Assembly: GCF_003583365.1 (NCBI RefSeq)
Contig: NZ_QXED01000007.1
Location: 366,498 to 430,497, forward strand
Length of the DNA stretch: 64,000 nucleotides
Reading direction: 5' to 3'
Origin: Fibrisoma montanum
GTDB lineage: Bacteria; Bacteroidota; Bacteroidia; Cytophagales; Spirosomataceae
Part shown: positions 50,767 through 59,923 of the stretch, one piece after another
Numbering within the stretch: position 1 is the stretch's first letter
Layout of the letters: every line of letters starts with the position of its first letter
Made by a program: the position numbers and the translations under genes
Notes under the pieces: model-generated
What the model was told of the DNA's origin: nothing
The model's database searches: none
Seen by the model: the letters and a program-made list of their open reading frames with translations, nothing else

Positions 50767-51789
50767 ATGAAAAACGTTGTAACGCTCAGCTTTCTGGGCT
50801 GCGTCCTGCTGGCCGGCTGCCAGTCGTCGAAGCCCAAAGCTACCGCTTCCCAGTCCCAGAAACCCATCACCACCATCGCCTTCGGGTCGTGCAGCGACCA
50901 GAAGCGCCCCCAGCCGCTCTGGGATGATATCGTAGCGCAGAAACCGGACGTCTGGATCTGGCTCGGCGACAACATTTACGGGGATTCGGAAAGTATGGAT
51001 ACCCTGAAAACCAAATATGCCCGCCAGAAAGCCAACCCCGTTTACCAGCAACTGCGGCAGTCGGCGTCGATCATCGGCGTGTGGGACGACCACGACTATG
51101 GCGTCAACGACGGGGGTAAGGAATACCCGCGCCGGAAAGAAAGCCAGCAGCTCATGCTCGATTTTCTGGACGTACCGGCCAGCAGCCCGCTTCGCACGCA
51201 GGAAGGCGGCTACTCGTCGCACGTGTACGGGCCCAAAGGCCAGCGCGTCAAGGTGATTCTGCTGGATGGCCGTTATTTCCGCGATCCGCTCAAAAAAGAC
51301 GGCAAAGTCAACGTACCAGACCCAACCGGCGATATCCTGGGCGAAACCCAGTGGAGCTGGCTGGAACAGCAACTGACCAATTCCGATGCCGACGTTCACA
51401 TTATCGGCTGTGGCATTCAGATCATTCCGGAAGAACACCCCTACGAGAAGTGGGGCAACTTCCCGACTGCCCGCCAACGGTTGATGGACCTGCTCGCCAA
51501 AACAAAACCCAAAGGAGCGATGCTGATCAGCGGTGACCGGCACATAGCCGAGATTTCCAAGGAAAGCGTACCCGGCCTGGGCTATGACCTCTACGACATC
51601 ACCAGCAGCGGCCTTACGCACGTATCCAAGCCGCACGAAGAACCCAATCGCCACCGCGTAGGCGAGATGGTGGCCCAGCTAAACTACGGCCTCATTACGA
51701 TCGACTGGAACAAGAAACCACTCACGGCGACCGTCCGCATCAACGGCGACAACCAGGCTACGTACCTGACCCAGCCTATTACGTTCTGA
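50767..51789 (+). CDS. PhoD-like alkaline phosphatase/phosphodiesterase lipoprotein
   Basis: 340 residues from ATG 50767 (a start seven codons upstream also fits). Lipobox LLAGC. Metallophosphatase motifs of the PhoD-like family: FGSCSDQKRP, LGDNIYGDS, WDDHDYGVNDGG, LDGRYFRDP, GDRHIAEIS. These bind the di-metal (Fe/Ca-type) centre and hydrolyse phosphomonoesters or diesters outside the cytoplasm. The distal part lacks the N-terminal Ig-like domain of full PhoD, as in many Bacteroidota members. Own transcription unit between two terminators. Confidence 0.88.
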   Translation: MKNVVTLSFLGCVLLAGCQSSKPKATASQSQKPITTIAFGSCSDQKRPQPLWDDIVAQKPDVWIWLGDNIYGDSESMDTLKTKYARQKANPVYQQLRQSASIIGVWDDHDYGVNDGGKEYPRRKESQQLMLDFLDVPASSPLRTQEGGYSSHVYGPKGQRVKVILLDGRYFRDPLKKDGKVNVPDPTGDILGETQWSWLEQQLTNSDADVHIIGCGIQIIPEEHPYEKWGNFPTARQRLMDLLAKTKPKGAMLISGDRHIAEISKESVPGLGYDLYDITSSGLTHVSKPHEEPNRHRVGEMVAQLNYGLITIDWNKKPLTATVRINGDNQATYLTQPITF

Positions 51790-51818
51790 CCGACCCCGTC
51801 TTCGACGTTACGGAATAC

Positions 51819-51866
51819 ACCTGCCCTGCGGTTTCTTTGCTTGAACCGTAAGGCAGGTTTTTGTTT
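51819..51866 (+). terminator. Intrinsic terminator
   Basis: ACCTGCC pairs with GGCAGGT, with an inner CGGTTT/AACCG pairing, followed by TTTTTGTTT. It ends the PhoD-like gene. Confidence 0.75.
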
Positions 51867-51933
51867 ATCATTTATCACTTTCGACGGGTATTTTGTACTT
51901 TTAAGGTTTCCGGCAACCAGATCATCCCGTCGA

Positions 51934-53613
51934 ATGGCTTTCCATTTCCCGATCAAACGACTCACTTTACTCCTTACCACCGGCCTGGGCTGGTGTACCG
52001 TTCTCGCGCAGCCCGTCCCCTCTACCCTACCCGTCGAAGCCCAGAAAGCGGCCCAGTCGGTACGTCCTGAGGCTATTCAGGGGCACATGCGCTACCTGGC
52101 CGATGATAAACTGCGGGGCCGCAAGCCAGGCACACCCGGCTATGAGATGGCGGCTCAGTACGTTGAGCAGCAGTTCCGGTCGCTTGGGTTCCAACCCGCT
52201 GGCGAGAACGGTACGTACCGGCAGGCCGTTCCGCTTCGAAAAGGACAAGTGAAAGAAGCGGGCAGTTCGATGGCCCTTGTTCGGGATGGCCGCCAGTTCC
52301 CGCTGGTGTACGGTCGAAATTTTATCCTCAGTCCGAACTTCAGTCAAACCACGGCTGAGGTAGAAGCGCCGATCGTGTTTGTCGGTTTTGGCATCTCGGC
52401 CCCCGAACTCGGCTACGACGACTACGCTAAAGTAGACGTAAAAGGTAAAATTGTGGCTTGCTTCAACGGGGCACCCACCATTTTCCCCTCCAACCAGCGG
52501 GCCTATTATTCGTCGGCCAAGCAGGAAATGGCCGTGGCCCACGGGGCCGTGGGGGTGCTGACCTTTAGCCTGCCGACCGATATCCGGATGCGGATCGAGA
52601 TGGCCGGTCCGCGCGCCCGGCAGGCCGTTTACCGGTGGGTCGACAAACAGGGGCAGGCCCAACGGACGTTCCCCGACCTGAAAGCAGCGGCTATTCTGAG
52701 CGACTCCACCGCCCGCTCGCTCTTTACCGGTACGGCCAAGTCGTTTGAGGAAGCCATGGCCGTGGCCCACCGGAGCATGCCCCAGGCGTTTCCGCTCAAC
52801 AGTTCAGCGCGCATCCGGACGCAGACCGAACTGAGCGACGACCTGATTGGCGAAAACGTAATGGGTATGCTGCCCGGCACTGATCCCGTATTGAAAGACG
52901 AATACGTCGTGTACGTCTCCCACCTCGACCACCTCGGCGTTGGCCGCCCCGTAAAAGGTGACTCGATCTACAATGGTGCCCACGATAACGCATCGGGCGT
53001 GGCCATCAATCTCGAAGCGGCCCGGCTGTTTGCCTCCTTGCCCAAAGCGCCCCGTCGGTCGATTATCTTCGTCGGCGTAACCGGCGAAGAAATGGGACTG
53101 CTGGGCTCCGACTACTTCGCCAGCAACCCTACGGTTCCGCAGGACAGAATTGTCGCCAACCTGTGTCTGGACATGCCGTTCTTTTTCCATCCGCTGCTCG
53201 ACATCGTGCCCTACGGCTCCGAACATTCGAGCATGACAAAGGAGGTTGAGGCTGCGGCCAAGTTCGTGGGGGTACAGATTGCGAAAGACCCGATTCCGGA
53301 GCAGGCCGTCTTTATGCGCAGCGATCACTTCAGCTTCGTGCGCCAGGGTATTCCGGCCATTTACATCAAAAGTGGGTCGCAGACGGGCAATCCGCAGCTC
53401 GACGGCACCAAACTCAACCTCGACTGGCGCGCAACGATTTACCATTCCCCCCAGGACGAGATCGACCAGCCGTTCAACTACAACGCGGCCGCCAAACACG
53501 TACAGTTGCAGTTCCTGATCGGCTATCTGACCGCCCAGGCTGACCAGCGCCCCGTCTGGAACGAGGGCGATTTCTTCGGGACAAAATTCGGGCAGAGAAA
53601 GGCGGTAAAGTAG
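51934..53613 (+). CDS. M28-family zinc peptidase with PA-type insert, exported
   Basis: 559 residues from ATG 51934, which opens a signal peptide (LTLLLTTGLGWCTVLAQ). An inserted protease-associated domain spans about 120-270 (APIVFVGFGISAPELGYDDYAKVDVKGKIVACF). The M28 zinc site is complete: VSHLDHLGVG, GAHDNASGVAI, VTGEEMGLLGS with the catalytic Glu, LDMP, and MRSDHFSF. Such aminopeptidases trim peptides in the periplasm. Strong promoter-like sequence (TTTTTG ... TATTTTG) precedes it. Full length. Confidence 0.92.
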   Translation: MAFHFPIKRLTLLLTTGLGWCTVLAQPVPSTLPVEAQKAAQSVRPEAIQGHMRYLADDKLRGRKPGTPGYEMAAQYVEQQFRSLGFQPAGENGTYRQAVPLRKGQVKEAGSSMALVRDGRQFPLVYGRNFILSPNFSQTTAEVEAPIVFVGFGISAPELGYDDYAKVDVKGKIVACFNGAPTIFPSNQRAYYSSAKQEMAVAHGAVGVLTFSLPTDIRMRIEMAGPRARQAVYRWVDKQGQAQRTFPDLKAAAILSDSTARSLFTGTAKSFEEAMAVAHRSMPQAFPLNSSARIRTQTELSDDLIGENVMGMLPGTDPVLKDEYVVYVSHLDHLGVGRPVKGDSIYNGAHDNASGVAINLEAARLFASLPKAPRRSIIFVGVTGEEMGLLGSDYFASNPTVPQDRIVANLCLDMPFFFHPLLDIVPYGSEHSSMTKEVEAAAKFVGVQIAKDPIPEQAVFMRSDHFSFVRQGIPAIYIKSGSQTGNPQLDGTKLNLDWRATIYHSPQDEIDQPFNYNAAAKHVQLQFLIGYLTAQADQRPVWNEGDFFGTKFGQRKAVK

Positions 53614-53710
53614 GGCTTTTGGCTGGTTGGTCAATCTAACACCAGAGACGGCCAATACCGGCGTTGATTTCCAGTCGTAATCTGACCTGTTTTGGGTAAA
53701 GATTACGCTT

Positions 53711-54382
53711 ATGAACAACCCCGTTGTGGCTGCGTTCCTGTTCGATCTGGATGGTACGCTGGCCGATACGCTGCCGCTTTGTATTCAGGCCTTCCGGCGG
53801 TCCATTGAGCCGTTGGCCAACCGGCTACTTACCGATGAGGAAATAATTGCTACGTTCGGACCATCGGAAGAAGGCACCATTCAGGCGTTAGTTCCGAGCC
53901 ATTTTGACCAGGGCGTCGCCAGTTACCTTCGCTATTATGAGGAACTGCACGGTATGTGTTCGCAACCCTTCCCCGGTATTATTCAACTGCTCGAAACCTT
54001 GCGGAAACACCAGGTGCGGCTCGGTTTGGTAACCGGCAAAGGCCAACACAGCACACGGATTTCTTTGCGGCAATTCCAGCTTACTCATTACTTCGAAGCC
54101 ATCGAAACAGGCTGGGTGCATGGTCCCCGAAAAGTAGACGGCATGCGGGCTATTCTGAGCCGGTGGCCTGATCTCCCCAAAACAAACATCTGGTACGTGG
54201 GCGACGCACCGAGCGACATTCTGGCCTCCCGTGCGGTGGGCCTCCCGGTGGTGGCAGCAGCCTGGGCCGCAACGGCCGACGCTGAGCAATTGAAGACCCT
54301 GGAGCCGGATCAGCTATTTACGAACGTTGACGATTTTGTAAACTGGGCAGAGCGTGTGACGACTCTTTCGGCAACTCTGTAA
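53711..54382 (+). CDS. HAD-superfamily phosphatase (phosphoglycolate phosphatase-like)
   Basis: 223 residues, cytoplasmic. Motif I is FLFDLDGTLADT (nucleophile Asp12, acid Asp14), an alpha-helical cap follows, motif II is RLGLVTGKGQ, and motif III/IV is KVDGM...WYVGDAPSDILASRAVGLPVVAAAWA. This is the HAD-IA group with phosphoglycolate phosphatase and pyrophosphatase PpaX as relatives; the exact substrate is not determinable. It lies convergent to the S41 gene. Confidence 0.9.
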   Translation: MNNPVVAAFLFDLDGTLADTLPLCIQAFRRSIEPLANRLLTDEEIIATFGPSEEGTIQALVPSHFDQGVASYLRYYEELHGMCSQPFPGIIQLLETLRKHQVRLGLVTGKGQHSTRISLRQFQLTHYFEAIETGWVHGPRKVDGMRAILSRWPDLPKTNIWYVGDAPSDILASRAVGLPVVAAAWAATADAEQLKTLEPDQLFTNVDDFVNWAERVTTLSATL

Positions 54383-54479
54383 GGATGTCGATGCCTTGTT
54401 ACCAGATTCTGACTTTGAGTAGTAGCCCAGTCTAGTCGAGCCGCCAATACAAATCGATAACAGCGCGGTTAAATCGCCG

Positions 54480-56030
54480 TCACAAATAACCCTGACCGCT
54501 TGCGTAATCGTAGTTCAGGGCGCAGTGCTCAATGACCTGCCCGTTGGTGTTGAGCACGATTAACACCGTCTTGCCTTTCCACGCGCCTTCGTGCAGGTTG
54601 AGCCGAACGTAGTATTTATCGCCAATAGCAATGTGGTGAGAAACCGTCAGGCGACTTTTCCGTCGACCCAATATCCATAGCCGCTTTGGCCGAAGCGATT
54701 TAGGACATTCCACGTAAAGCCGATTCTGCACGTTAGCCCTGTAAAACGTTGAATCCGGGTTCTGTTCCGTAGTGATTCGGGACATCAGGCCGTTGGGCCC
54801 ATTGGATACCTGGAGCGAGGCACACCGGGCCGCAAAAGGCGAAAGCAGCGTTGCATCCTCTTCGACTAAGCCGGTTGAGTACCCCGCCATGTCACCGTAG
54901 ACCTTTCCGGGCAGCAAACTATCGGCAAAATAGTTCAGGGCTATCTGCTCGGGACAGACGGTTTGTTGAGCGAGTGCTGGCGTTTCTATGCGCAGTACCT
55001 CGAAGGCTCGTTCGAGAGCGGGGTCGTGTCCCCTCTGCAAGTCGCTTCGATGATGACGAACTTCTACGTCGACCGGTACGCCAACCCCTTCGTAGCTGCG
55101 TCGTTTTGCATCGACATATTGCTGATGAGAGAGCGAAAGCGCCCATCCATTCGGCAAACGCTTACCCAGCATGCTCGAAAACATGCCATTGGTATTCTCC
55201 CCAACCAGCCGGACGTAGGGCAACTGCTTCAGAACCATGGCGCAGTGGTCGGCTGCACTGATGGAGGCTCCGCTGGTCAGCAGCACCGTGGGTTTCACCA
55301 GCCTTCGGGTAGCCTGAGGACTCAGGTAGTATGTCGACCACCGTGAAAACTCGTGGGGCTGCCGCCCGGTCCGCGTCCGCCCATACCCGATCAGCCGTTT
55401 TACATCGGTCAAACGGCCAGTCAGGGCACTCAGGAAACCAGGGTCGCCCCCACCGTTGATACGAATGTCAATAATAACGGCTTTCACATCCGCGAACGAA
55501 TCGATCATCTGGTCCAGCTGCGCCGAAAACCTGTCGAGCGGCATACCACCGAAGCCGTTTACCAGCAGGTAGCCATAATCCGTCGAGCGGGTGTAGCCGC
55601 CGATGTCGTACGGCGCACTGTCAAAGCGGACAAACGGCCCGAATCCGTTGGCCTGCAGAACCGACAACGTTACCTGATGAAATTGCTTTTGAAGGTCTTT
55701 GGTAGGAAACTCGTTGTGAAACCGGGCGTATTTCGCACTGGCGGGCAAATCGCCCGTGGGCGATATGACTACGTGCCCATCCTTCAACGGAGCTACCATT
55801 TCGTTGAAAATAGTTAGTAGCTGTTCATCAGACGTGCCGGCTGTTACGCGGGACCGGAACCGGTTGTATTGCTGCTGCCAGTCGACATTCCGGGTTTCAA
55901 AATGAGCGTATTGCCGATGAAAGATCTGCCAAAAGGCCTCAAAATTACGTTCAGGATCACGCCCTGGGGGCTTGCCGAACGTAACCTGAACAAGTAGGAG
56001 AAGGGCGAGTGTGCTCAACAGTTTCATCAT
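54480..56030 (-). CDS. S41-family (C-terminal processing) peptidase, exported
   Basis: 516 residues with a signal peptide (MMKLLSTLALLLLVQVTFG). The N-terminal helix bundle (NFEAFWQIFHRQYAHFETRNVDWQQQYNRFR) and VAPLKDGHVVISP precede the peptidase core: GYLLVNGFGGMPLDRFSAQLDQMIDSFADVKAVIIDIRINGGGDPG and the nucleophile region VLLTSGASISAADHCAMVLKQLPYVRLVGENTNGMFS with Ser in S-I-S. No PDZ domain is obvious. The C-terminal 150 residues have a beta-rich extension. Belongs to the tricorn-interacting or tail-specific S41 group seen in many Bacteroidota. Confidence 0.88.
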   Translation of the reverse strand: MMKLLSTLALLLLVQVTFGKPPGRDPERNFEAFWQIFHRQYAHFETRNVDWQQQYNRFRSRVTAGTSDEQLLTIFNEMVAPLKDGHVVISPTGDLPASAKYARFHNEFPTKDLQKQFHQVTLSVLQANGFGPFVRFDSAPYDIGGYTRSTDYGYLLVNGFGGMPLDRFSAQLDQMIDSFADVKAVIIDIRINGGGDPGFLSALTGRLTDVKRLIGYGRTRTGRQPHEFSRWSTYYLSPQATRRLVKPTVLLTSGASISAADHCAMVLKQLPYVRLVGENTNGMFSSMLGKRLPNGWALSLSHQQYVDAKRRSYEGVGVPVDVEVRHHRSDLQRGHDPALERAFEVLRIETPALAQQTVCPEQIALNYFADSLLPGKVYGDMAGYSTGLVEEDATLLSPFAARCASLQVSNGPNGLMSRITTEQNPDSTFYRANVQNRLYVECPKSLRPKRLWILGRRKSRLTVSHHIAIGDKYYVRLNLHEGAWKGKTVLIVLNTNGQVIEHCALNYDYASGQGYL

Positions 56031-56103
56031 TGGTTTCGGGACATTCGTTATGTGAAAGGATTATACAATCGTCTATAAGAAAGGCAAAAGGCGTCCGCTG
56101 GTC

Positions 56104-56134
56104 TTTGACCAGTACGTTCAATCCTGTAATTTAC
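56104..56134 (+). promoter_or_regulatory. Bacteroidota-type promoter for the APC permease
   Basis: TTTG at 56104-56107 and TAATTTAC at 56127-56134 are 19 bases apart, fitting the -33/-7 arrangement (last two bases of -7 differ). The TTG start at 56158 lies 24 bases downstream. Confidence 0.5.
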
Positions 56135-56157
56135 CCGTTTGCTTAACGTCAGCCAAC

Positions 56158-57447
56158 TTGGAAGCTACCCGCGAAGCAGGTCTTGTTCGGGCCATCCGTC
56201 CGTTCGATTTCATTGCGCTTATCATCAACATTACCATTGGAGCCGGTATTCTGGGTCTGCCAGCCAAAATTTATACGCTCGTCGGTACGTACAGTTTGCT
56301 GGCCTATGCGGTCAGTGCGGCCGTCGTGACGCTCATCATCCTGTGCTTTGCCGAGGTCAGCAGCCGGTTCAGTGGTACGGGCGGCCCTTACCTCTACACC
56401 CGCGCGGCTTTCGGGCCGCTGGTCGGCTTTGAGGTCGGCTGGCTGTTCTGGGTGTCGCGCATTGCGAGCTTTGCGTCTATCTGCAACCTGTTCGTTAGCT
56501 ACGCGGCCTTCTTCTGGCCCGCTGTGGGCGAGGGCTGGGGACGGATCGCGGTCATCACGGCTTTGGTTGGTATCCTGGCGGCCATCAACTACATCGGTGT
56601 ACAGCAATCGGCGCGGGTGAGTAATGTGTTTACCATCAGTAAAGTGCTGGCCATTGGTTCGTTTGCGGTTGTCGGGTTGTTCTACATGGATGCAAATGCC
56701 TTCACGTTTCCACAAACGCCCGGTTATCCGGCGTTCTCCCAATCGGTTCTACTGCTGATCTTCACCTTCTCAGGATTCGACGTGGCCGCCATTCCGTCGG
56801 GCGAAGTCCAGCAACCTCAGCGAACCGTACCCATCGCGCTGTTGATTGCCATCGGTACGGTAGCGGTGCTGTTTATCGCCGTGCAGCTTGTGTGCATCGG
56901 TACGTTGCCCAACCTGGCCAGTTCGGAGCGCCCGCTGGCCGATGCCGCCCAACGCTTTCTGGGGCCCGCCGGTGGCCTGGCCGTTGCGGTGGCCGCTCTG
57001 GTAACGGCCCTGGGTACACTCCACGCCCTGATGCTGACGGGTCCGCGACTGCTGTTTGCCATGGCGGAGCAAGGTCAGGTGCCTTCGTTTCTGGCAACCG
57101 TACATCCGCGTTTTAAAACACCCCATACCGCAATACTGCTCACGGCCGCCCTGAAGCTGGCGCTGGCCGTCAGTGGTACGTTTATTTATGCGCTCACCCT
57201 CAGCACCATCATTCGTTTGTCGTACTTTGCCCTGATCTGCGCGGCCTTACCCATCCTCCGCCGACGTACTGACCTCGACCGGGCTACGTTTATTGTACCG
57301 GCCGGCTGGGTTATCGCCATCCTGGCTGCGGGCCTGTGTGTCTGGCTGCTCGCCAACAGTTCGTGGCGCGAAGCCCGCGACGTGGGGGTTGCCGCCGTAA
57401 TCGGATTTGTTCTGTACGGGCTGATGCAAACGAAGCTTGTGCGTTAA
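56158..57447 (+). CDS. APC-superfamily amino-acid permease
   Basis: 429 residues; TTG start at 56158 (no in-frame ATG upstream). Motifs: DFIALIINITIGAGILGLPAKIYTLVGTYSLLAYAVSAAVVTLIILCFAEVSSRFSGTGGPYLYTRAAFGPLVGFEVGWLFWVSRIASFA. Twelve helices are predicted and TM1 has the family's unwound G-A-G-I-L-G segment. It resembles basic or cationic amino-acid transporters in the APC group. It is distinct from the permease at 44580 (about the same size but low similarity). Likely followed by the LLM gene in the same transcript. Confidence 0.9.
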   Translation: MEATREAGLVRAIRPFDFIALIINITIGAGILGLPAKIYTLVGTYSLLAYAVSAAVVTLIILCFAEVSSRFSGTGGPYLYTRAAFGPLVGFEVGWLFWVSRIASFASICNLFVSYAAFFWPAVGEGWGRIAVITALVGILAAINYIGVQQSARVSNVFTISKVLAIGSFAVVGLFYMDANAFTFPQTPGYPAFSQSVLLLIFTFSGFDVAAIPSGEVQQPQRTVPIALLIAIGTVAVLFIAVQLVCIGTLPNLASSERPLADAAQRFLGPAGGLAVAVAALVTALGTLHALMLTGPRLLFAMAEQGQVPSFLATVHPRFKTPHTAILLTAALKLALAVSGTFIYALTLSTIIRLSYFALICAALPILRRRTDLDRATFIVPAGWVIAILAAGLCVWLLANSSWREARDVGVAAVIGFVLYGLMQTKLVR

Positions 57448-57452
57448 TTTTG
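57445..57452 (+). promoter_or_regulatory. TAnnTTTG -7 box before the LLM gene
   Basis: TAATTTTG overlaps the stop codon of the permease gene and lies 20 bases before the ATG at 57472. No matching -33 box is evident. Confidence 0.35.
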
Positions 57453-57471
57453 CCGTTATTTATTCCCGACA

Positions 57472-58641
57472 ATGCTTGCTTACCCGATTGAGTCCGTCGC
57501 GATCCGTACCCCGCAACGCGTTTGTGAAGTAGCCTGGTTTGATGACCTGTGCGGAGAAGACACCGAATTCCTGAGCGTGCTGGACCCTGCCCGGCGCAGT
57601 ACGTTTGCTCACTGCCGCGATATTGCGCTCACCGCCGATCAGTTGGGCTACAGCAACCTGCTGCTGCCTACATCCTATATGGTGGGTCAGGAAGTCCTGA
57701 CTTTTGCCGCCGGTATTGCCCCCGAACTGAAACAGATCAGCCTGCTGACGGCCATTCGGTGCGGGGAACTGCACCCGCCGATGCTGGCCCGCGCTCTGGC
57801 GTCGCTTGACCACATGCTGCAGGGGCGACTGACCATCAACATTATCAACTCCGACCTGCCCGGCTACCGCGAGGACGCTACGTTCCGCTACCAGCGCTGC
57901 GCCGAAACCATCGACATCCTGAAACAGGCCTGGACCAGCGACCGCATCGAACATGACGGTCCGGTTTACGGCAAAATTTCGCTCTCCGCTACGCCCGTCA
58001 AATGCTACCAGCAGCAGGGTGGCCCGCTGCTGTACTTCGGCGGAACGTCGGACGGGGCGCGGGACGTTTGCGCCCGCTACTGCGACATGTTCCTGATGTG
58101 GCCCGAAACCGAAGAAATGCTCTACGACAACATGAAAGACGTATCGGAGCGGGCGGCTCACTACGGTCGGCACGTTGACTTTGGCCTGCGTATCCATCTG
58201 GTTGTGCGCGAGACCGAAACCGAAGCCCGTGCCTACGCCAGACGGCTGATGTCCAAATTCGATCCGGTACGTGGCGCGGCCCTGAAAAACCAGTCGCAGA
58301 GTTCATGGTCGCTGGGCGTGAAGCGGCAGAACGACATGCGCCAGCACGCCGATGCCGATGGCTTTGTGGAGCCGCTGTTGTGGACCGACATCGGGAAGGC
58401 CCGCTCCGGGGCCGGTGGCGCTCTGGTGGGCGATCCGGACCAGATTGTCGAGAAACTGAACCGCTATATGGACATGGGCATCCGGGCGTTTATTCTGTCG
58501 GGCTACCCGCTCCTGGAAGAGTCGAAACTGTTTGCGCGGTACGTACTGCCTCGTTTGCCGAACGTATCGATGCCCCGGCTACAGGGACGGATTCCGGATC
58601 AAACGCCCGTTACGCCCCTGACAACCGGCCCACTACGGTAA
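57472..58641 (+). CDS. LLM-class flavin-dependent monooxygenase (SsuD-like)
   Basis: 389 residues, full length for a luciferase-like (bacterial luciferase/alkanesulphonate monooxygenase) enzyme. Characteristic blocks: SVLDPARRSTFAHCRDIALTADQLGYSNLLLPTSYMVGQEVLTFAAGIAPELKQISLLTAIRCGELHPPMLARALASLDHMLQGRLTINIINSDLPG, YQRCAETIDILKQAWT, LYFGGTSDGARDVCARYCDMFLMWPE. The family uses reduced FMN and O2 to cleave sulphonates or oxidise other carbons. Context with an amino-acid permease suggests use of an organic sulphur or nitrogen source. Substrate unknown. Confidence 0.9.
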   Translation: MLAYPIESVAIRTPQRVCEVAWFDDLCGEDTEFLSVLDPARRSTFAHCRDIALTADQLGYSNLLLPTSYMVGQEVLTFAAGIAPELKQISLLTAIRCGELHPPMLARALASLDHMLQGRLTINIINSDLPGYREDATFRYQRCAETIDILKQAWTSDRIEHDGPVYGKISLSATPVKCYQQQGGPLLYFGGTSDGARDVCARYCDMFLMWPETEEMLYDNMKDVSERAAHYGRHVDFGLRIHLVVRETETEARAYARRLMSKFDPVRGAALKNQSQSSWSLGVKRQNDMRQHADADGFVEPLLWTDIGKARSGAGGALVGDPDQIVEKLNRYMDMGIRAFILSGYPLLEESKLFARYVLPRLPNVSMPRLQGRIPDQTPVTPLTTGPLR

Positions 58642-58651
58642 GACCAGCAGA

Positions 58652-59431
58652 CTACAGGCAGATTTCATTCATCCGCTCGGGCTCCATCACGAATACGTTG
58701 AAGTCGACCCGGCCACGGATGCCCTGGACCCAGCCGCTCTGGTTGTGCTGCCAGAGGTACAGTTTGTCGGGATTGTAGTCGCGGAGGTGCGTGTTGGAGT
58801 AGTCGGCGATCCAGAGCGGGTAATCGTCCAGATTGCCTTTGATGTAGTTTCGGTACAGATTGCCGTTGGTGTAGATAATCGGGCGAACGTTGTAGTGGTC
58901 CTCCACGAGTTCGAGCCAGAGCCGGAGCCCATCAATGACTTTATCTTTTGGCTGCCCGTTGATGACTTCAAAATCCAGCACCGGCGCAAAATCACCGGGT
59001 TCGAGATCAACCCGTTTGATGAAGCTGTTTGCCTGTTTCTGCGGGTCCCGCGTGGGATGGTAAAAATGATAAGCGCCCCGGCGCAGGCCGGACTTCCGGG
59101 CCTCACGCCAGTTTTTGGCAAAGTGCCGGTCGGTCAGCGTAGCGCCTTCGGTTGCTTTGATGAACACGAACTGCAGCCGAACGCCGTCGGCCTCCATCTG
59201 CCGTACCCGTTTCCAGTTGATCTGGCTGTTGTGCCGGGATACGTCGATGCCGTGAACCCCGTAGCGCATCGGCAGCCGGATGCCAAACGATTTTACGTAG
59301 CGCCAGTCCTTGTCCACTTCAACCATGCGCGCCGGCCGAACAAGCAGCCATAAGCCTGCTAACCCCAGCAACCCGGCAATCCACCAGCCATACCGACGAA
59401 CAATAATAGTAAACAGAACGCGACCTTTCAT
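58652..59431 (-). CDS. GH25 lysozyme-type glycosidase
   Basis: 259 residues. An N-terminal membrane anchor or signal (VRRYGWWIAGLLGLAGLWLLVRP, about 12-34) precedes a GH25 barrel: GIDVSRHNSQINW, FVFIKATEGATLTD, GAYHFYHPTRDPQKQANSFI, FAPVLDFEVING (catalytic Asp-x-Glu), PIIYTNGNLYRNYIKG, LWIADYS and LYLWQHNQSG. GH25 enzymes are N,O-acetylmuramidases acting on peptidoglycan. It is the same strand as the small gene upstream but separated by a terminator. Confidence 0.92.
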   Translation of the reverse strand: MKGRVLFTIIVRRYGWWIAGLLGLAGLWLLVRPARMVEVDKDWRYVKSFGIRLPMRYGVHGIDVSRHNSQINWKRVRQMEADGVRLQFVFIKATEGATLTDRHFAKNWREARKSGLRRGAYHFYHPTRDPQKQANSFIKRVDLEPGDFAPVLDFEVINGQPKDKVIDGLRLWLELVEDHYNVRPIIYTNGNLYRNYIKGNLDDYPLWIADYSNTHLRDYNPDKLYLWQHNQSGWVQGIRGRVDFNVFVMEPERMNEICL

Positions 59432-59467
59432 TCAGTTGGATACAACTTGTCAGCCCAAAAATAAGCA

Positions 59468-59496
59468 CAAAACCCTCGCTGCCGGCGAGGGTTTTG
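59468..59496. terminator. Bidirectional hairpin terminator
   Basis: CAAAACCCTCGC and GCGAGGGTTTTG form a perfect 12-bp stem with a 5-base loop; A-run and T-run on the two sides. It closes the minus-strand small membrane-protein gene. Confidence 0.85.
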
Positions 59497-59519
59497 CGAT
59501 TCAGCAGAGCCGGGGTCAG

Positions 59520-59765
59520 TTAATCATTCCCTTCCAGCTTCACCAGTTTGTTATACAGACCCAGAATCAGGAACGGAGCGGCCCACTGCCCCACGAACAG
59601 GCTGCGCTCGCGGTCGCCCTGCGCCTGCAGGAACAACGAAACGGCCATGGAACCAAGTGCTGACCACAGGAACAGGTCAGACGGCAACTTGGCGGTTTGG
59701 TTCTCGATAGTCTTGGCTACCGGTCCTTCACTATGCTCGGGATTGGTGTTTTTACTCTTTGCCAT
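59520..59765 (-). CDS. Small membrane protein, unrecognised
   Basis: 81 residues from ATG 59765 (MAKSKNTNPEHSEGPVAK). A charged, flexible N terminus of about 30 residues precedes two hydrophobic helices (LFLWSALGSMAVSLFLQA and LFVGQWAAPFLILGLYNKLV). Such short proteins are common in Cytophagales, but I cannot name it. Flanked by two terminators, so it is a separate transcript. Confidence 0.6.
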   Translation of the reverse strand: MAKSKNTNPEHSEGPVAKTIENQTAKLPSDLFLWSALGSMAVSLFLQAQGDRERSLFVGQWAAPFLILGLYNKLVKLEGND

Positions 59766-59852
59766 AATGCTCTGTAAGTTTTGGTTATGCAACGCTTGTC
59801 TAACTTAGAAACCGGCGATGTGTTCAGAGATTAGAGCCTATGGACATAAACA

Positions 59853-59907
59853 AACGGGTGGTTGCGCCGGCAACCGCTTTTCCGGTCGGCCGGCGCAACC
59901 ACCCGTT
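59853..59907. terminator. Hairpin downstream of the peroxiredoxin gene
   Basis: AACGGGTGGTTGCGCCGGC pairs perfectly with GCCGGCGCAACCACCCGTT (19 bp), 17-base loop, and on the minus strand it is followed by a T-rich run. Confidence 0.8.
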
Positions 59908-59923
59908 CAAAACAAGACATGGC

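Noticed and set aside
57460..58197. 245-codon minus-strand frame over the LLM monooxygenase
   Set aside because: Shadow of a full-length flavin monooxygenase on the other strand; no recognisable motif.
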